In this document: positions 16,726 through 23,296 of the stretch, in pieces | How positions within the stretch are numbered: position 1 is the stretch's first letter | Layout: every line of letters begins with the position of its first letter | Source: CABQCM01 sp965145485 | Lineage (GTDB): Bacteria; Bacillota; Clostridia; Oscillospirales; Acutalibacteraceae | DNA length: 39,482 nucleotides | Reading direction: 5' to 3' | Assembly (NCBI GenBank): GCA_965145485.1 | Contig: CBCTCU010000028.1 | Span: 1 to 39,482 of the forward strand | The notes under the pieces: model-generated | Database searches by the model: none | Told to the model about the DNA's origin: nothing | The model's input: only the letters and a program-made list of their open reading frames with translations | Made by a program: the position numbers and the translations under genes

Positions 16726-16928
16726 AACCTTTCACTCTCCTAATGTTGGCTTTGCGGGGAGGAGTCCCCATACCTCGCCTGAAGGGCAACAACGAGCGGC
16801 ACGCGGCGTATCTGCCGCAGCCGGCTTACCAGCACGAAACCCGTAAGCGGCCAGCCGTCAAACAGCGGCACGCTCATCGAGCAGGTCCTGCCCTGCTGCT
16901 GCCCAGAGGGCGCAATCCGAAAGCCGGA
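16726..16928 (-). other. structured 203-nt spacer between rplW and rplB
   Basis: No open frame with a ribosome binding site is found here, although rplW and rplB are usually separated by only a few tens of bases. On the RNA strand TGCCGC (16870-16865) can pair with GCGGCA (16818-16813), enclosing CCGCTTAC (16850-16843) with GTAAG-C-CGG (16829-16821). A further GGGG/CCCC hairpin sits at about 16756-16769. It may be a regulatory RNA, an internal attenuator or a decayed insertion. The structures are read by eye and not folded by computation. Confidence 0.5.
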
Positions 16929-17225
16929 TTACATCATGCCCTCAAAAAACTCGATGTTCTTCGAGTCCTTCGTAAGGGTGACAATGGCCTTTTTCCACGA
17001 GGGGGTATACCCCTGGTGAGCCCCCATACGGCGCATCTGACCGCGCACATGCATGGTGCGGACCTTTTCGACGTCGACCTTGAACAGCTCCTCAACGGCC
17101 TTGGCGATCTCGACCTTGCCGGCGTCCTTGGCGACCTTAAAGGTAAACTGCTTGTATTCCCGGGCGCCCTGCATGCTCTTTTCAGTGATGACAGGGGCGA
17201 GGATGATATCTTGAGCGGCTTTCAT
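16929..17225 (-). CDS. rplW: 50S ribosomal protein L23
   Basis: 98 residues. It begins MKAAQDIILAPVITEKSM and includes FKVAKDAGKVEIAKAVEELFKV and a long loop MRRMGAHQGYTPSWKKAIVTL. L23 sits at the tunnel exit and is the docking site for trigger factor and SRP. It overlaps the rplD stop by one base (TAATG). The stop is followed by the unusual spacer to rplB. Confidence 0.97.
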   Translation of the reverse strand: MKAAQDIILAPVITEKSMQGAREYKQFTFKVAKDAGKVEIAKAVEELFKVDVEKVRTMHVRGQMRRMGAHQGYTPSWKKAIVTLTKDSKNIEFFEGMM

Positions 17226-17848
17226 TACGCGTATACCTCCTCAAGCTGTTTGGCGGCATCCTTGACGATGACGAGGGTGTCGGCGTTGAGGATGTCATAG
17301 ACGTTGATGGTGTTGATCAAAGCGGACTTGGCGCCCTCGATGTTGCGCACGCTGTTAACCAGCATTTTATCGTTTTCGGGCAGGACGACAAGAGCCTTTT
17401 TCTTCGCGCCGATATCGCTGAGCATCTTGGCCGCCGTCTTGGTGGAAAATCCATCGAGTTGGAAGCTGTCGAGCACGATCAGCTCGTTGCCGGCCGTCTT
17501 GGCCGACAGGGCGGACTTGATCGCCAGCCGGCGAAGTTTCTTATTAAGCGCAATGCGGAAATCGCGGGGCTTGGGGCCGTGGGCGATACCGCCGTGGGTC
17601 CACTGGGGCGAACGGGTCGAGCCCTGACGGGCATGGCCGGTCCCCTTCTGCCTCCAGGGCTTGCGGCCGCCGCCCGAAACTTCCGAACGGGTTTTGGTCG
17701 ACTGAGTGCCCTGGCGCTGGTTGGCCAGATAATTGACCACCGCCATGTGCATGGCGGCCTGGTTGGGCTCAATGCCGAACACGGAATCGGCGAGATCGAT
17801 CTCCTCGACCTTTTTGCCCTGCATATCTACTACGGTAACTTTCGGCAT
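17225..17848 (-). CDS. rplD: 50S ribosomal protein L4
   Basis: 207 residues. The globular part surrounds a long basic loop (about 43-100, GGRKPWRQKGTGHARQGSTR) that reaches the exit tunnel. In E. coli L4 also represses the S10 operon through its leader by attenuation. The attenuator-like hairpin in the leader here (18948-18981) makes autogenous control by L4 a testable idea, not shown. It lies 17 nt after rplC. Confidence 0.97.
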   Translation of the reverse strand: MPKVTVVDMQGKKVEEIDLADSVFGIEPNQAAMHMAVVNYLANQRQGTQSTKTRSEVSGGGRKPWRQKGTGHARQGSTRSPQWTHGGIAHGPKPRDFRIALNKKLRRLAIKSALSAKTAGNELIVLDSFQLDGFSTKTAAKMLSDIGAKKKALVVLPENDKMLVNSVRNIEGAKSALINTINVYDILNADTLVIVKDAAKQLEEVYA

Positions 17849-17865
17849 GGTGTTCTCTCCTTCCC

Positions 17866-18498
17866 TTACGCCTTCACGCTGTCGGCGATGATGACAATGC
17901 CGCCCTTGGGGCCGGGAATGGCGCCTTTGAGGGCAATGATGTTATTCTCCGCGTCGACCTTGACGACCGCGAGGTTCTGCACCGTGACGCGTTCGCAGCC
18001 GAGGCGGCCGGCACCCTTGGTGCCCTTGAACACGCGCGAGGGCGAGGAGCAAGCGCCCTGCGATCCAGCATGGCGATGAACCGGGCCGGTACCATGGGTC
18101 TCTTTCAGGCGGGCAAAATTCCAGCGCTTGATGACGCCGGCGGTGCCTTTACCCTTGCTCGTGCCGGTGACGTCGATGCGGTCCCCCTCGGCGAAGGTAT
18201 CGGCCTTAATTAGGTCGCCAACATTGAGGGCCGAGGTGTCTTCCAGACGGAACTCGCGCAGGGTCTTTCTGGGGGCGAGGTCGTTCTTGGCGAAATGGCC
18301 GGCCAAAGGCTTGTTGACCTTGCCTGCCTTGACCTCGCCAAACCCGACCTGGACGGCCTCGTAGCCGTCGTTCTCGACCGTCTTCTTCTGGATGACCATG
18401 CAGGGGCCAGCCTCGACGACGGTGACCGGGACGACGTTGCCGTTCTCATCAAAGAGCTGGGTCATGCCGAGCTTTTTGCCGATGATTGCTTTTTTCAT
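17866..18498 (-). CDS. rplC: 50S ribosomal protein L3
   Basis: 210 residues. It starts MKKAIIGKKLGMTQLFDENG and carries the central extension that approaches the peptidyl-transferase centre (GTGPVHRHAGSQGACSSPSR). L3 is one of the two proteins that initiate 50S assembly. It lies 62 nt after rpsJ. Confidence 0.98.
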   Translation of the reverse strand: MKKAIIGKKLGMTQLFDENGNVVPVTVVEAGPCMVIQKKTVENDGYEAVQVGFGEVKAGKVNKPLAGHFAKNDLAPRKTLREFRLEDTSALNVGDLIKADTFAEGDRIDVTGTSKGKGTAGVIKRWNFARLKETHGTGPVHRHAGSQGACSSPSRVFKGTKGAGRLGCERVTVQNLAVVKVDAENNIIALKGAIPGPKGGIVIIADSVKA

Positions 18499-18560
18499 TT
18501 ACCTTTTCCTCCTTCGGTTATTGGTTGGCATATGCCAACTTGACCTCTCGCCGCAAGAAA

Positions 18561-18872
18561 TCAGAGCTTGATCTCGATTTCCACGCCGGCGGGGAGCTCC
18601 AGACCCATCAGGGCTTCCACGGTTTTGTTGGAGGGCCTGAGGATGTCGATGAGCCGCTTGTGGGTGCGCATCTCAAACTGCTCGCGGGAATCCTTATATT
18701 TGTGAACCGCGCGCAGGATGGTGACGACCTCCTTCTCGGTGGGAAGGGGGATGGGGCCCGAAACGCGGGCGCCGGTGCGCTTTGCGGTCTCGACGATCTT
18801 TTCAGCCGACTGATCGACCAGCTGGTGATCATAACCCTTGAGTCTGATGCGAATTTTTTCTTTTGCTGCCAT
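18561..18872 (-). CDS. rpsJ: 30S ribosomal protein S10
   Basis: 103 residues. It begins MAAKEKIRIRLKGYDHQLVDQS; the signature SGPIPLPTEKEVVTILRAVH and the tail LMGLELPAGVEIEIKL are present. S10 is in the 30S head and doubles as NusE in antitermination. It is the first gene of the 31-gene operon. An AAGGAGG lies 12 nt upstream of the ATG. A leader of about 265 nt with an attenuator-like hairpin precedes it. Confidence 0.98.
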   Translation of the reverse strand: MAAKEKIRIRLKGYDHQLVDQSAEKIVETAKRTGARVSGPIPLPTEKEVVTILRAVHKYKDSREQFEMRTHKRLIDILRPSNKTVEALMGLELPAGVEIEIKL

Positions 18873-18947
18873 TGGGGTTCGCCTCCTTCATGTAGTTGGC
18901 GGGCTCGTTTTGTGAACACTGTGCCGGGTGTTCCATCCCACGGCACC

Positions 18948-18981
18948 AAAAAACCGGAATTGCTCGCTCGAGCAAATCCGG
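18948..18981 (-). promoter_or_regulatory. attenuator-like hairpin in the S10 operon leader
   Basis: On the minus strand, CCGGATTTGCTC pairs with GAGCAATTCCGG (12 bp, one mismatch) around a GAGC loop, immediately followed by six T residues at 18953-18948. This has all features of an intrinsic terminator, yet it lies inside the leader, about 155 nt after the likely transcription start and 75 nt before rpsJ. GTGCCG and CGGCAC downstream can form a competing hairpin that starts at the T-run. Confidence 0.7.
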
Positions 18982-19143
18982 GAAGACACAAAACGCGATC
19001 CGCATACGGTGGAAGCAGCCTCCGCCGCATGCCGGAAATCCTTGTTCGCCCGGTTTTAAATCGGACATACTCCGCGGAAATTCCCTGCCTCTGAGGGCAG
19101 CCACCTCCCGCATCAACGCATATCTGCACAATCGTGCCCGATA

Positions 19144-19172
19144 ATAATACCACAACCACTTGTCAAATGCAA
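19144..19172 (-). promoter_or_regulatory. promoter of the S10-spc-alpha operon
   Basis: TTGCAT (19172-19167) and TATTAT (19149-19144) are spaced by 17 nt on the minus strand. An overlapping TTGACA at 19166-19161 has too short a spacer for the same -10. Transcription would start near 19137, leaving a ~265-nt leader to rpsJ at 18872. Consensus match only. Confidence 0.65.
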
Positions 19173-19203
19173 GTGTTTTTTTTATTTTTCCAAAAGGATT
19201 TTC

Positions 19204-19234
19204 GAGCCGGTCGGCCATGAGGCCGACCGGCTCG
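19204..19234 (-). terminator. perfect 13-bp hairpin after the CotH gene
   Basis: GAGCCGGTCGGCC pairs perfectly with GGCCGACCGGCTC around a 4-5 nt loop, 8 nt beyond the stop codon at 19242. On the minus strand it is followed by GAAAATCCTTTT, so the T-tract is offset and imperfect. It probably ends the CotH transcript before the S10 promoter. Confidence 0.6.
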
Positions 19235-19241
19235 GTTGCGC

Positions 19242-21224
19242 TTATTTTGTTTCGGTGATTGCCCATTCGGCATCGAGCCAGTCGGCACGGTCCAAAAACC
19301 AGGTTTTGAGAATCTCGCATTCCTGTATCCATTTCGACTCGGCGGCTTCCTGCTCGCGGCCGTTCCACCGCACGAAGTTTCTCCCTATGGCGGCCTTGTT
19401 TTCGTTGTAAAACTCGGTGGTAAAGGTATCGTTCATGTATTTCTTGATCTGTGGCGAAAGCTCGGCCCAGCGCTCCTGCACCGCGCGGAAAAATTCCGGC
19501 GTGCGGTAGAGCTGGTAGTACAGCTCGCTGGCGGTGTGAGCCGAAGTCTGGTTGATCGTGTCGGCAACGTAAATGCCGGTGGCGCCAGCGTCGCCTCGCC
19601 CCGAGATGGAAGCCGTGCCGTCGAAATCCCACGGCGGGCCAAGATAGAGCTTTTCGCCCGGCTTCTTATACATATAGAAGGAGCTCCAGCCGGCATCGGC
19701 ATTTTTGAAATACTCATGGAGGATATACATATCCACGAAGGAATCGATGTCGACCAGCTCACACAGGGTCTCGTAGTCCTGGCTGAGCGCGGCGTTATAA
19801 ACCCGCCCGACGTAATCCTGCATATAGGCGATTCGTTCCCGATAGCCCTCGTCGGTGCTGCCTTCCAGCTCCATGTAATCTTCATACTCGGGATATTTGA
19901 CCGTGAAGGGATACTTGATGTTGGCATCGATCCGGAAATAGTTGATTCCCTCGGTGCCCTCGGCATAGGCGTCGTATTCCACCAAAAAGCCCGCATCGGC
20001 TGCTACATCATCCGACTCGACGTCCACGCGGCCGGAAGAAGCCTTTACCTTTTCGCAAAAGACATACACCCCGTGGTAGAGGCCGTTGACGTAGACATCC
20101 ACCCAGTTTGCAGTGGTGCAGTATTCGATGTTGTCAAACAAAGCATTCGTCATATTGTAGGCGAGGTAGTTGCGCATCATGGTCTCGTCGTTGCCGTTGG
20201 TACAGGCGATGATGCACCAGCTCTTGTCTTTGGCCCGACCGAATACCGACTGCTTCTTGTCAAATTTGATAGCATAGCCTTTTTTCTCAGCCGCCCAGGA
20301 ACCGTTGCCGCGACCCTTGAACTGGCCTTCAATGGTTCGATTTTCCTCGCTGTCGGGCATATTGCAGAAGGTGTAGGTTGCGTCGATGTAGTTGTCCCGG
20401 TCAACCAAATCCAGCGGATAGGCTTCGCCGTCCTCCCCTCTCAGCTCAATGATCAGGGAGGGAAGATTGGTCTGGTAGACCCAGTCTGCAACCAATTCCA
20501 AATCCTGATCCGGCATGATACCGAAGGTGAAGCGCTGATCCCCCAGCAGCCAACCGGCCAGATTGTAGCTTTCCTTTTCCATGGTGGCGGTCGGTGCGGA
20601 GATTTCCTCGCCGGGAAAGGCATATACCGCGGGCAGGGTCGTCCCCTCCACCCCCGTGTGGAAGGTGATTTTGCGCTGACCCTCCCACAAGGCGGTCAGG
20701 GTCAGATCCTGCTCGGGCATGGTGGTAAATTCATAGGGCTCGCCGTTGTACAGCCAACCCAAAAAGGCGTGCTCGGGATGGGTCGGGTCGCTCGGCTTTT
20801 GCAGGACGCTGCCCACCTCGGCGGTCAGCGGCGGCACCTCGCTGCCCACGCCGGTATCGAAATAAATCGTCGCCGTCACCGGCTCAACAGGAGGATCGGG
20901 ATCGGTCGGCCCCTGCGGCATATCCTGCGCCAAAAAACGATCGATCAAACACACCGAGTATTGCAAAATGAGCAAGGCGTCGGCGGCGTCGATGGTGCTG
21001 TCGGCATTGACATTGGCCCGGCCGGCCGCCTCCCCCTCCAGCAAAACAAGTGACACGGAATGCTGCAGGGCGAGCAATGCATCTACCGCATCCACCTTGG
21101 TATCCTCGTTGATATCGCCGTAGGCCACGGGCTCGGTCGAGGCGATCGGTGTCATGCCGCCCACCGTCAAAAGCAAAACCAGGACCAACAGCCAGGCAAG
21201 TTTCCTTTGAAATGATCGTCGCAT
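19242..21224 (-). CDS. secreted CotH-kinase-like protein with N-terminal dockerin
   Basis: 660 residues from the ATG at 21224, with GAGGGG 7 nt upstream; the earlier ATG at 21245 has no ribosome binding site. Domain order: signal peptide (1-28), dockerin type I with two calcium-loop repeats (about 35-92, YGDINEDTKVDAVDALLAL and ANVNADSTIDAADALLIL), two Listeria-Bacteroides-type beta repeats (about 110-245, ending FLGWLYNGEPY and LAGWLLGD), then a CotH domain (about 255-590). The CotH domain has the ATP-loop-like KGRGNGSW followed by KKGYAIKFDKK, and the metal-binding-type PWDFDGT near residue 533. CotH proteins are atypical kinases that phosphorylate secreted or surface proteins. The dockerin suggests attachment to a cohesin scaffold; no cohesin gene is seen here. 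Placed just after the ABC operon terminator, with no clear promoter of its own. Confidence 0.88.
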   Translation of the reverse strand: MRRSFQRKLAWLLVLVLLLTVGGMTPIASTEPVAYGDINEDTKVDAVDALLALQHSVSLVLLEGEAAGRANVNADSTIDAADALLILQYSVCLIDRFLAQDMPQGPTDPDPPVEPVTATIYFDTGVGSEVPPLTAEVGSVLQKPSDPTHPEHAFLGWLYNGEPYEFTTMPEQDLTLTALWEGQRKITFHTGVEGTTLPAVYAFPGEEISAPTATMEKESYNLAGWLLGDQRFTFGIMPDQDLELVADWVYQTNLPSLIIELRGEDGEAYPLDLVDRDNYIDATYTFCNMPDSEENRTIEGQFKGRGNGSWAAEKKGYAIKFDKKQSVFGRAKDKSWCIIACTNGNDETMMRNYLAYNMTNALFDNIEYCTTANWVDVYVNGLYHGVYVFCEKVKASSGRVDVESDDVAADAGFLVEYDAYAEGTEGINYFRIDANIKYPFTVKYPEYEDYMELEGSTDEGYRERIAYMQDYVGRVYNAALSQDYETLCELVDIDSFVDMYILHEYFKNADAGWSSFYMYKKPGEKLYLGPPWDFDGTASISGRGDAGATGIYVADTINQTSAHTASELYYQLYRTPEFFRAVQERWAELSPQIKKYMNDTFTTEFYNENKAAIGRNFVRWNGREQEAAESKWIQECEILKTWFLDRADWLDAEWAITETK

Positions 21225-21251
21225 TACCGTTCCCCTCTTTCTCATGGAGAA

Positions 21252-21301
21252 TAATAAAAAGCAAGCACCTTTGACAAACTCCGTCCAAAGATGCTTGCTT
21301 C
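21252..21301 (-). terminator. rho-independent terminator of the carbohydrate ABC operon
   Basis: AAGCAAGCATCTTTG pairs with CAAAGGTGCTTGCTT (15 bp, one G-U pair) and runs into TTTTTATTATT. It begins 6 nt after the last permease stop at 21307 and ends about 30 nt before the CotH start, so CotH expression from the operon would need readthrough. Confidence 0.85.
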
Positions 21302-21306
21302 ATTTG

Positions 21307-22263
21307 TTAGTTGGCCAGACCCGTTGTCTCGATGCCCTTCATAAAGCGCCGCTGCAAGATGAAGAAGATCACGATGACCGGCAGAGCGCACAGGAAGGTC
21401 GCTGCCAGGTTAATACCGTTTGTGAAGACCCCGCTGCCCATCGCGCTCAGGTTGGAGCTCAGGTTTTGCAGCATCATGGTCAGCGAATAGGCATCACGGT
21501 CGGTAATGTAAATGGTCGGCTCAAAGTAGTCGTTCCAGTGCCAAATAAAGGACAGGATGGAGGTCACCAGGATGGAGGCAGAGGCATTGGGCATAATCAC
21601 GCGGAAGTAAGCCCCAAAAATCCCGGTGCCGTCGATCAACGCGGCGTTTTCCAGTTCGGCGGGCATCCCTTTGTAGAACTGGCGGAATATAAAGGTAAAC
21701 AATCCGCCGTTGAGGCCCAGACTAAATAGACAGGGAAGGATAAAGGGAATCGCCGTATCGACCAGCCCCATATTGGAATACAAAACATACTGGGTGACGA
21801 TGATGGTCTGGGGCGGCACGATCAGGGCAAAAATAACCAGCCCAAAGAGAATACCGCTGCCCCGAAACTTAATGCGGGCCAGGCCATAGGCGACAAAGGA
21901 ACAGGAAACGACCTGGAAGAGGGTGGCAAGCCCCGCATAGACAAGGCTGCGCGCCAGGGTCCGCCAGTAATCCAGAATCCGGAACGCATAGCTGTAGTTT
22001 TCAAAAACAAAACTGCGCGGCAGCCATTTTACGTTGTAATAGTCCGCCAGATCCTTTGCTGACATGACCGAACGGCTCAGCATGTACACAAAGGGGGCAA
22101 GGAAGATCACCGTCAGGGAGATGAGCACGGCATAGGTAACAATGTTCCCGGCAACGGTGCCGACGCCCTTTTTGCTCAAACGGAGGGTCTGTTCGTTGAG
22201 TTTATATACCTTTTTTTGATACTCCCGCGCTTTCAGTTTTAAGCTTTCCACTTTACTTGTCAT
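21307..22263 (-). CDS. carbohydrate ABC transporter permease, MalG type (second pair)
   Basis: 318 residues with about six membrane segments, from VTYAVLISLTVIFLAPFVYML to LAATFLCALPVIVIFFILQRRF. The cytoplasmic EAA loop reads ELENAALIDGTGIFGAYF with the following VIMP, the contact point for the ATPase. An unusually long charged N-terminal stretch of about 38 residues (KLKAREYQKKVYKLNEQ) precedes the first membrane segment. It overlaps the partner permease by 11 nt, so the two form a coupled pair. No ATPase gene lies nearby. The substrate is unknown; the context suggests an oligosaccharide. Confidence 0.93.
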   Translation of the reverse strand: MTSKVESLKLKAREYQKKVYKLNEQTLRLSKKGVGTVAGNIVTYAVLISLTVIFLAPFVYMLSRSVMSAKDLADYYNVKWLPRSFVFENYSYAFRILDYWRTLARSLVYAGLATLFQVVSCSFVAYGLARIKFRGSGILFGLVIFALIVPPQTIIVTQYVLYSNMGLVDTAIPFILPCLFSLGLNGGLFTFIFRQFYKGMPAELENAALIDGTGIFGAYFRVIMPNASASILVTSILSFIWHWNDYFEPTIYITDRDAYSLTMMLQNLSSNLSAMGSGVFTNGINLAATFLCALPVIVIFFILQRRFMKGIETTGLAN

Positions 22264-23257
22264 ATTTAACCGCCTTCCTCGACACCAGGAATATCAGGCC
22301 GACCAGCACGAGCACCACCAGGAAGTAGACCCAACCCATCGCGGCTGCTACCTCAAAGTTAGCGTTGGTCATACCGGTCTGGACGATGTAGGCACCAATA
22401 GCATTGTCGGTGGAGCTGAAGTTCTCAATGATGGTGTAGATTGCGTTCAGCAGGATGGTCGGGGAGATCATGGGCAGGGTAATTTTCCAGAAGCAATCCC
22501 AGCCGTTGGCGTTATCCACTCTCGCCGCTTCGTAATAGGAATCGGGCACGCTTTGCAAAGCGGACAGGAAGATAACGATTTGAACGCCGGTCTTCCAGAA
22601 AACATTCATGATCTGCGCAATCAACTCGCTGAAAAAGTCCGCGACCTGCGCACTAAAGGTATACTGCAGGAAATCCTGGAAGCCCTCCGGCAAGGCCAAG
22701 ATGCTCGCCGAACCGCTCAGCTGCTGCATAATGTATCCGCTGCCGAGCAGAACCGGCATGAAGAAGACCACGCGGAAAAAGCCACGGCCTTTGATCTTGC
22801 GGTTAAGCAAAATGGCAATGAAGAGTGCAAACACCAAGATAAATGGCGTCCACAGGAAGGTGGTTTGCAGCGTTTCCAGGAAGGCGGGGACAAATTGAAC
22901 GTCTTCCACAAAAAGCTTACGGTAATGCTCCAAACCGATAAACTCGGTTTTCAGCCCCTGTATCTCAGTGATATTGCCCAGGCTCAAAATCAGGTTTTGA
23001 ATGAGCGGGAACAGCATAAACGCCACAAACCCAATGATAAATGGCAGGACAAACACATATCCTGCCGCGGCCCGGCGGCGTTCCAGAGAAAAGGACCTTA
23101 CCTTTTTTACGGCAACGCCGTCGGCTGACGCTATTTCTGCCGCGCTTTTAGCTTCCGGGGCCGCAGGCTCCACTTTTTTCGATTGGGCGTCGGATTGGTT
23201 GTTTAGCCCGGTGGTTTCCACTTCGGCAGCCGGTTCGTTTTGCTGCTTCTTTTTCAC
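22253..23257 (-). CDS. carbohydrate ABC transporter permease, MalF type (second pair)
   Basis: 334 residues from the GTG at 23257, 9 nt after AAAGGAGG; the TTG at 23263 lies too close to that site. A long, Ala/Glu/Lys-rich cytoplasmic N-terminus (1-60) precedes RRAAAGYVFVLPFIIGFVAF. About six membrane segments follow, with the EAA loop SYYEAARVDNANGWDCF near residue 240. It overlaps the MalG-type partner and follows the DUF5696-like gene by 39 nt. The fact that this is a second permease pair in one operon is unusual. Confidence 0.93.
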   Translation of the reverse strand: MKKKQQNEPAAEVETTGLNNQSDAQSKKVEPAAPEAKSAAEIASADGVAVKKVRSFSLERRRAAAGYVFVLPFIIGFVAFMLFPLIQNLILSLGNITEIQGLKTEFIGLEHYRKLFVEDVQFVPAFLETLQTTFLWTPFILVFALFIAILLNRKIKGRGFFRVVFFMPVLLGSGYIMQQLSGSASILALPEGFQDFLQYTFSAQVADFFSELIAQIMNVFWKTGVQIVIFLSALQSVPDSYYEAARVDNANGWDCFWKITLPMISPTILLNAIYTIIENFSSTDNAIGAYIVQTGMTNANFEVAAAMGWVYFLVVLVLVGLIFLVSRKAVKYDK

Positions 23258-23296
23258 GGGCAATCCCCTCCTTTTCTAATGGTAGCCATTCCTGGC

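Noticed and set aside
18829..19632. Minus-strand frame covering the S10 leader
   Set aside because: It overlaps the promoter, the attenuator and the CotH 3' end and has no family match.
19236..21053. 605-codon plus-strand frame opposite the CotH gene, and similar ones at 27190-28269, 28154-29188 and 31609-32958
   Set aside because: All are antisense shadows of genes with clear domains on the minus strand.
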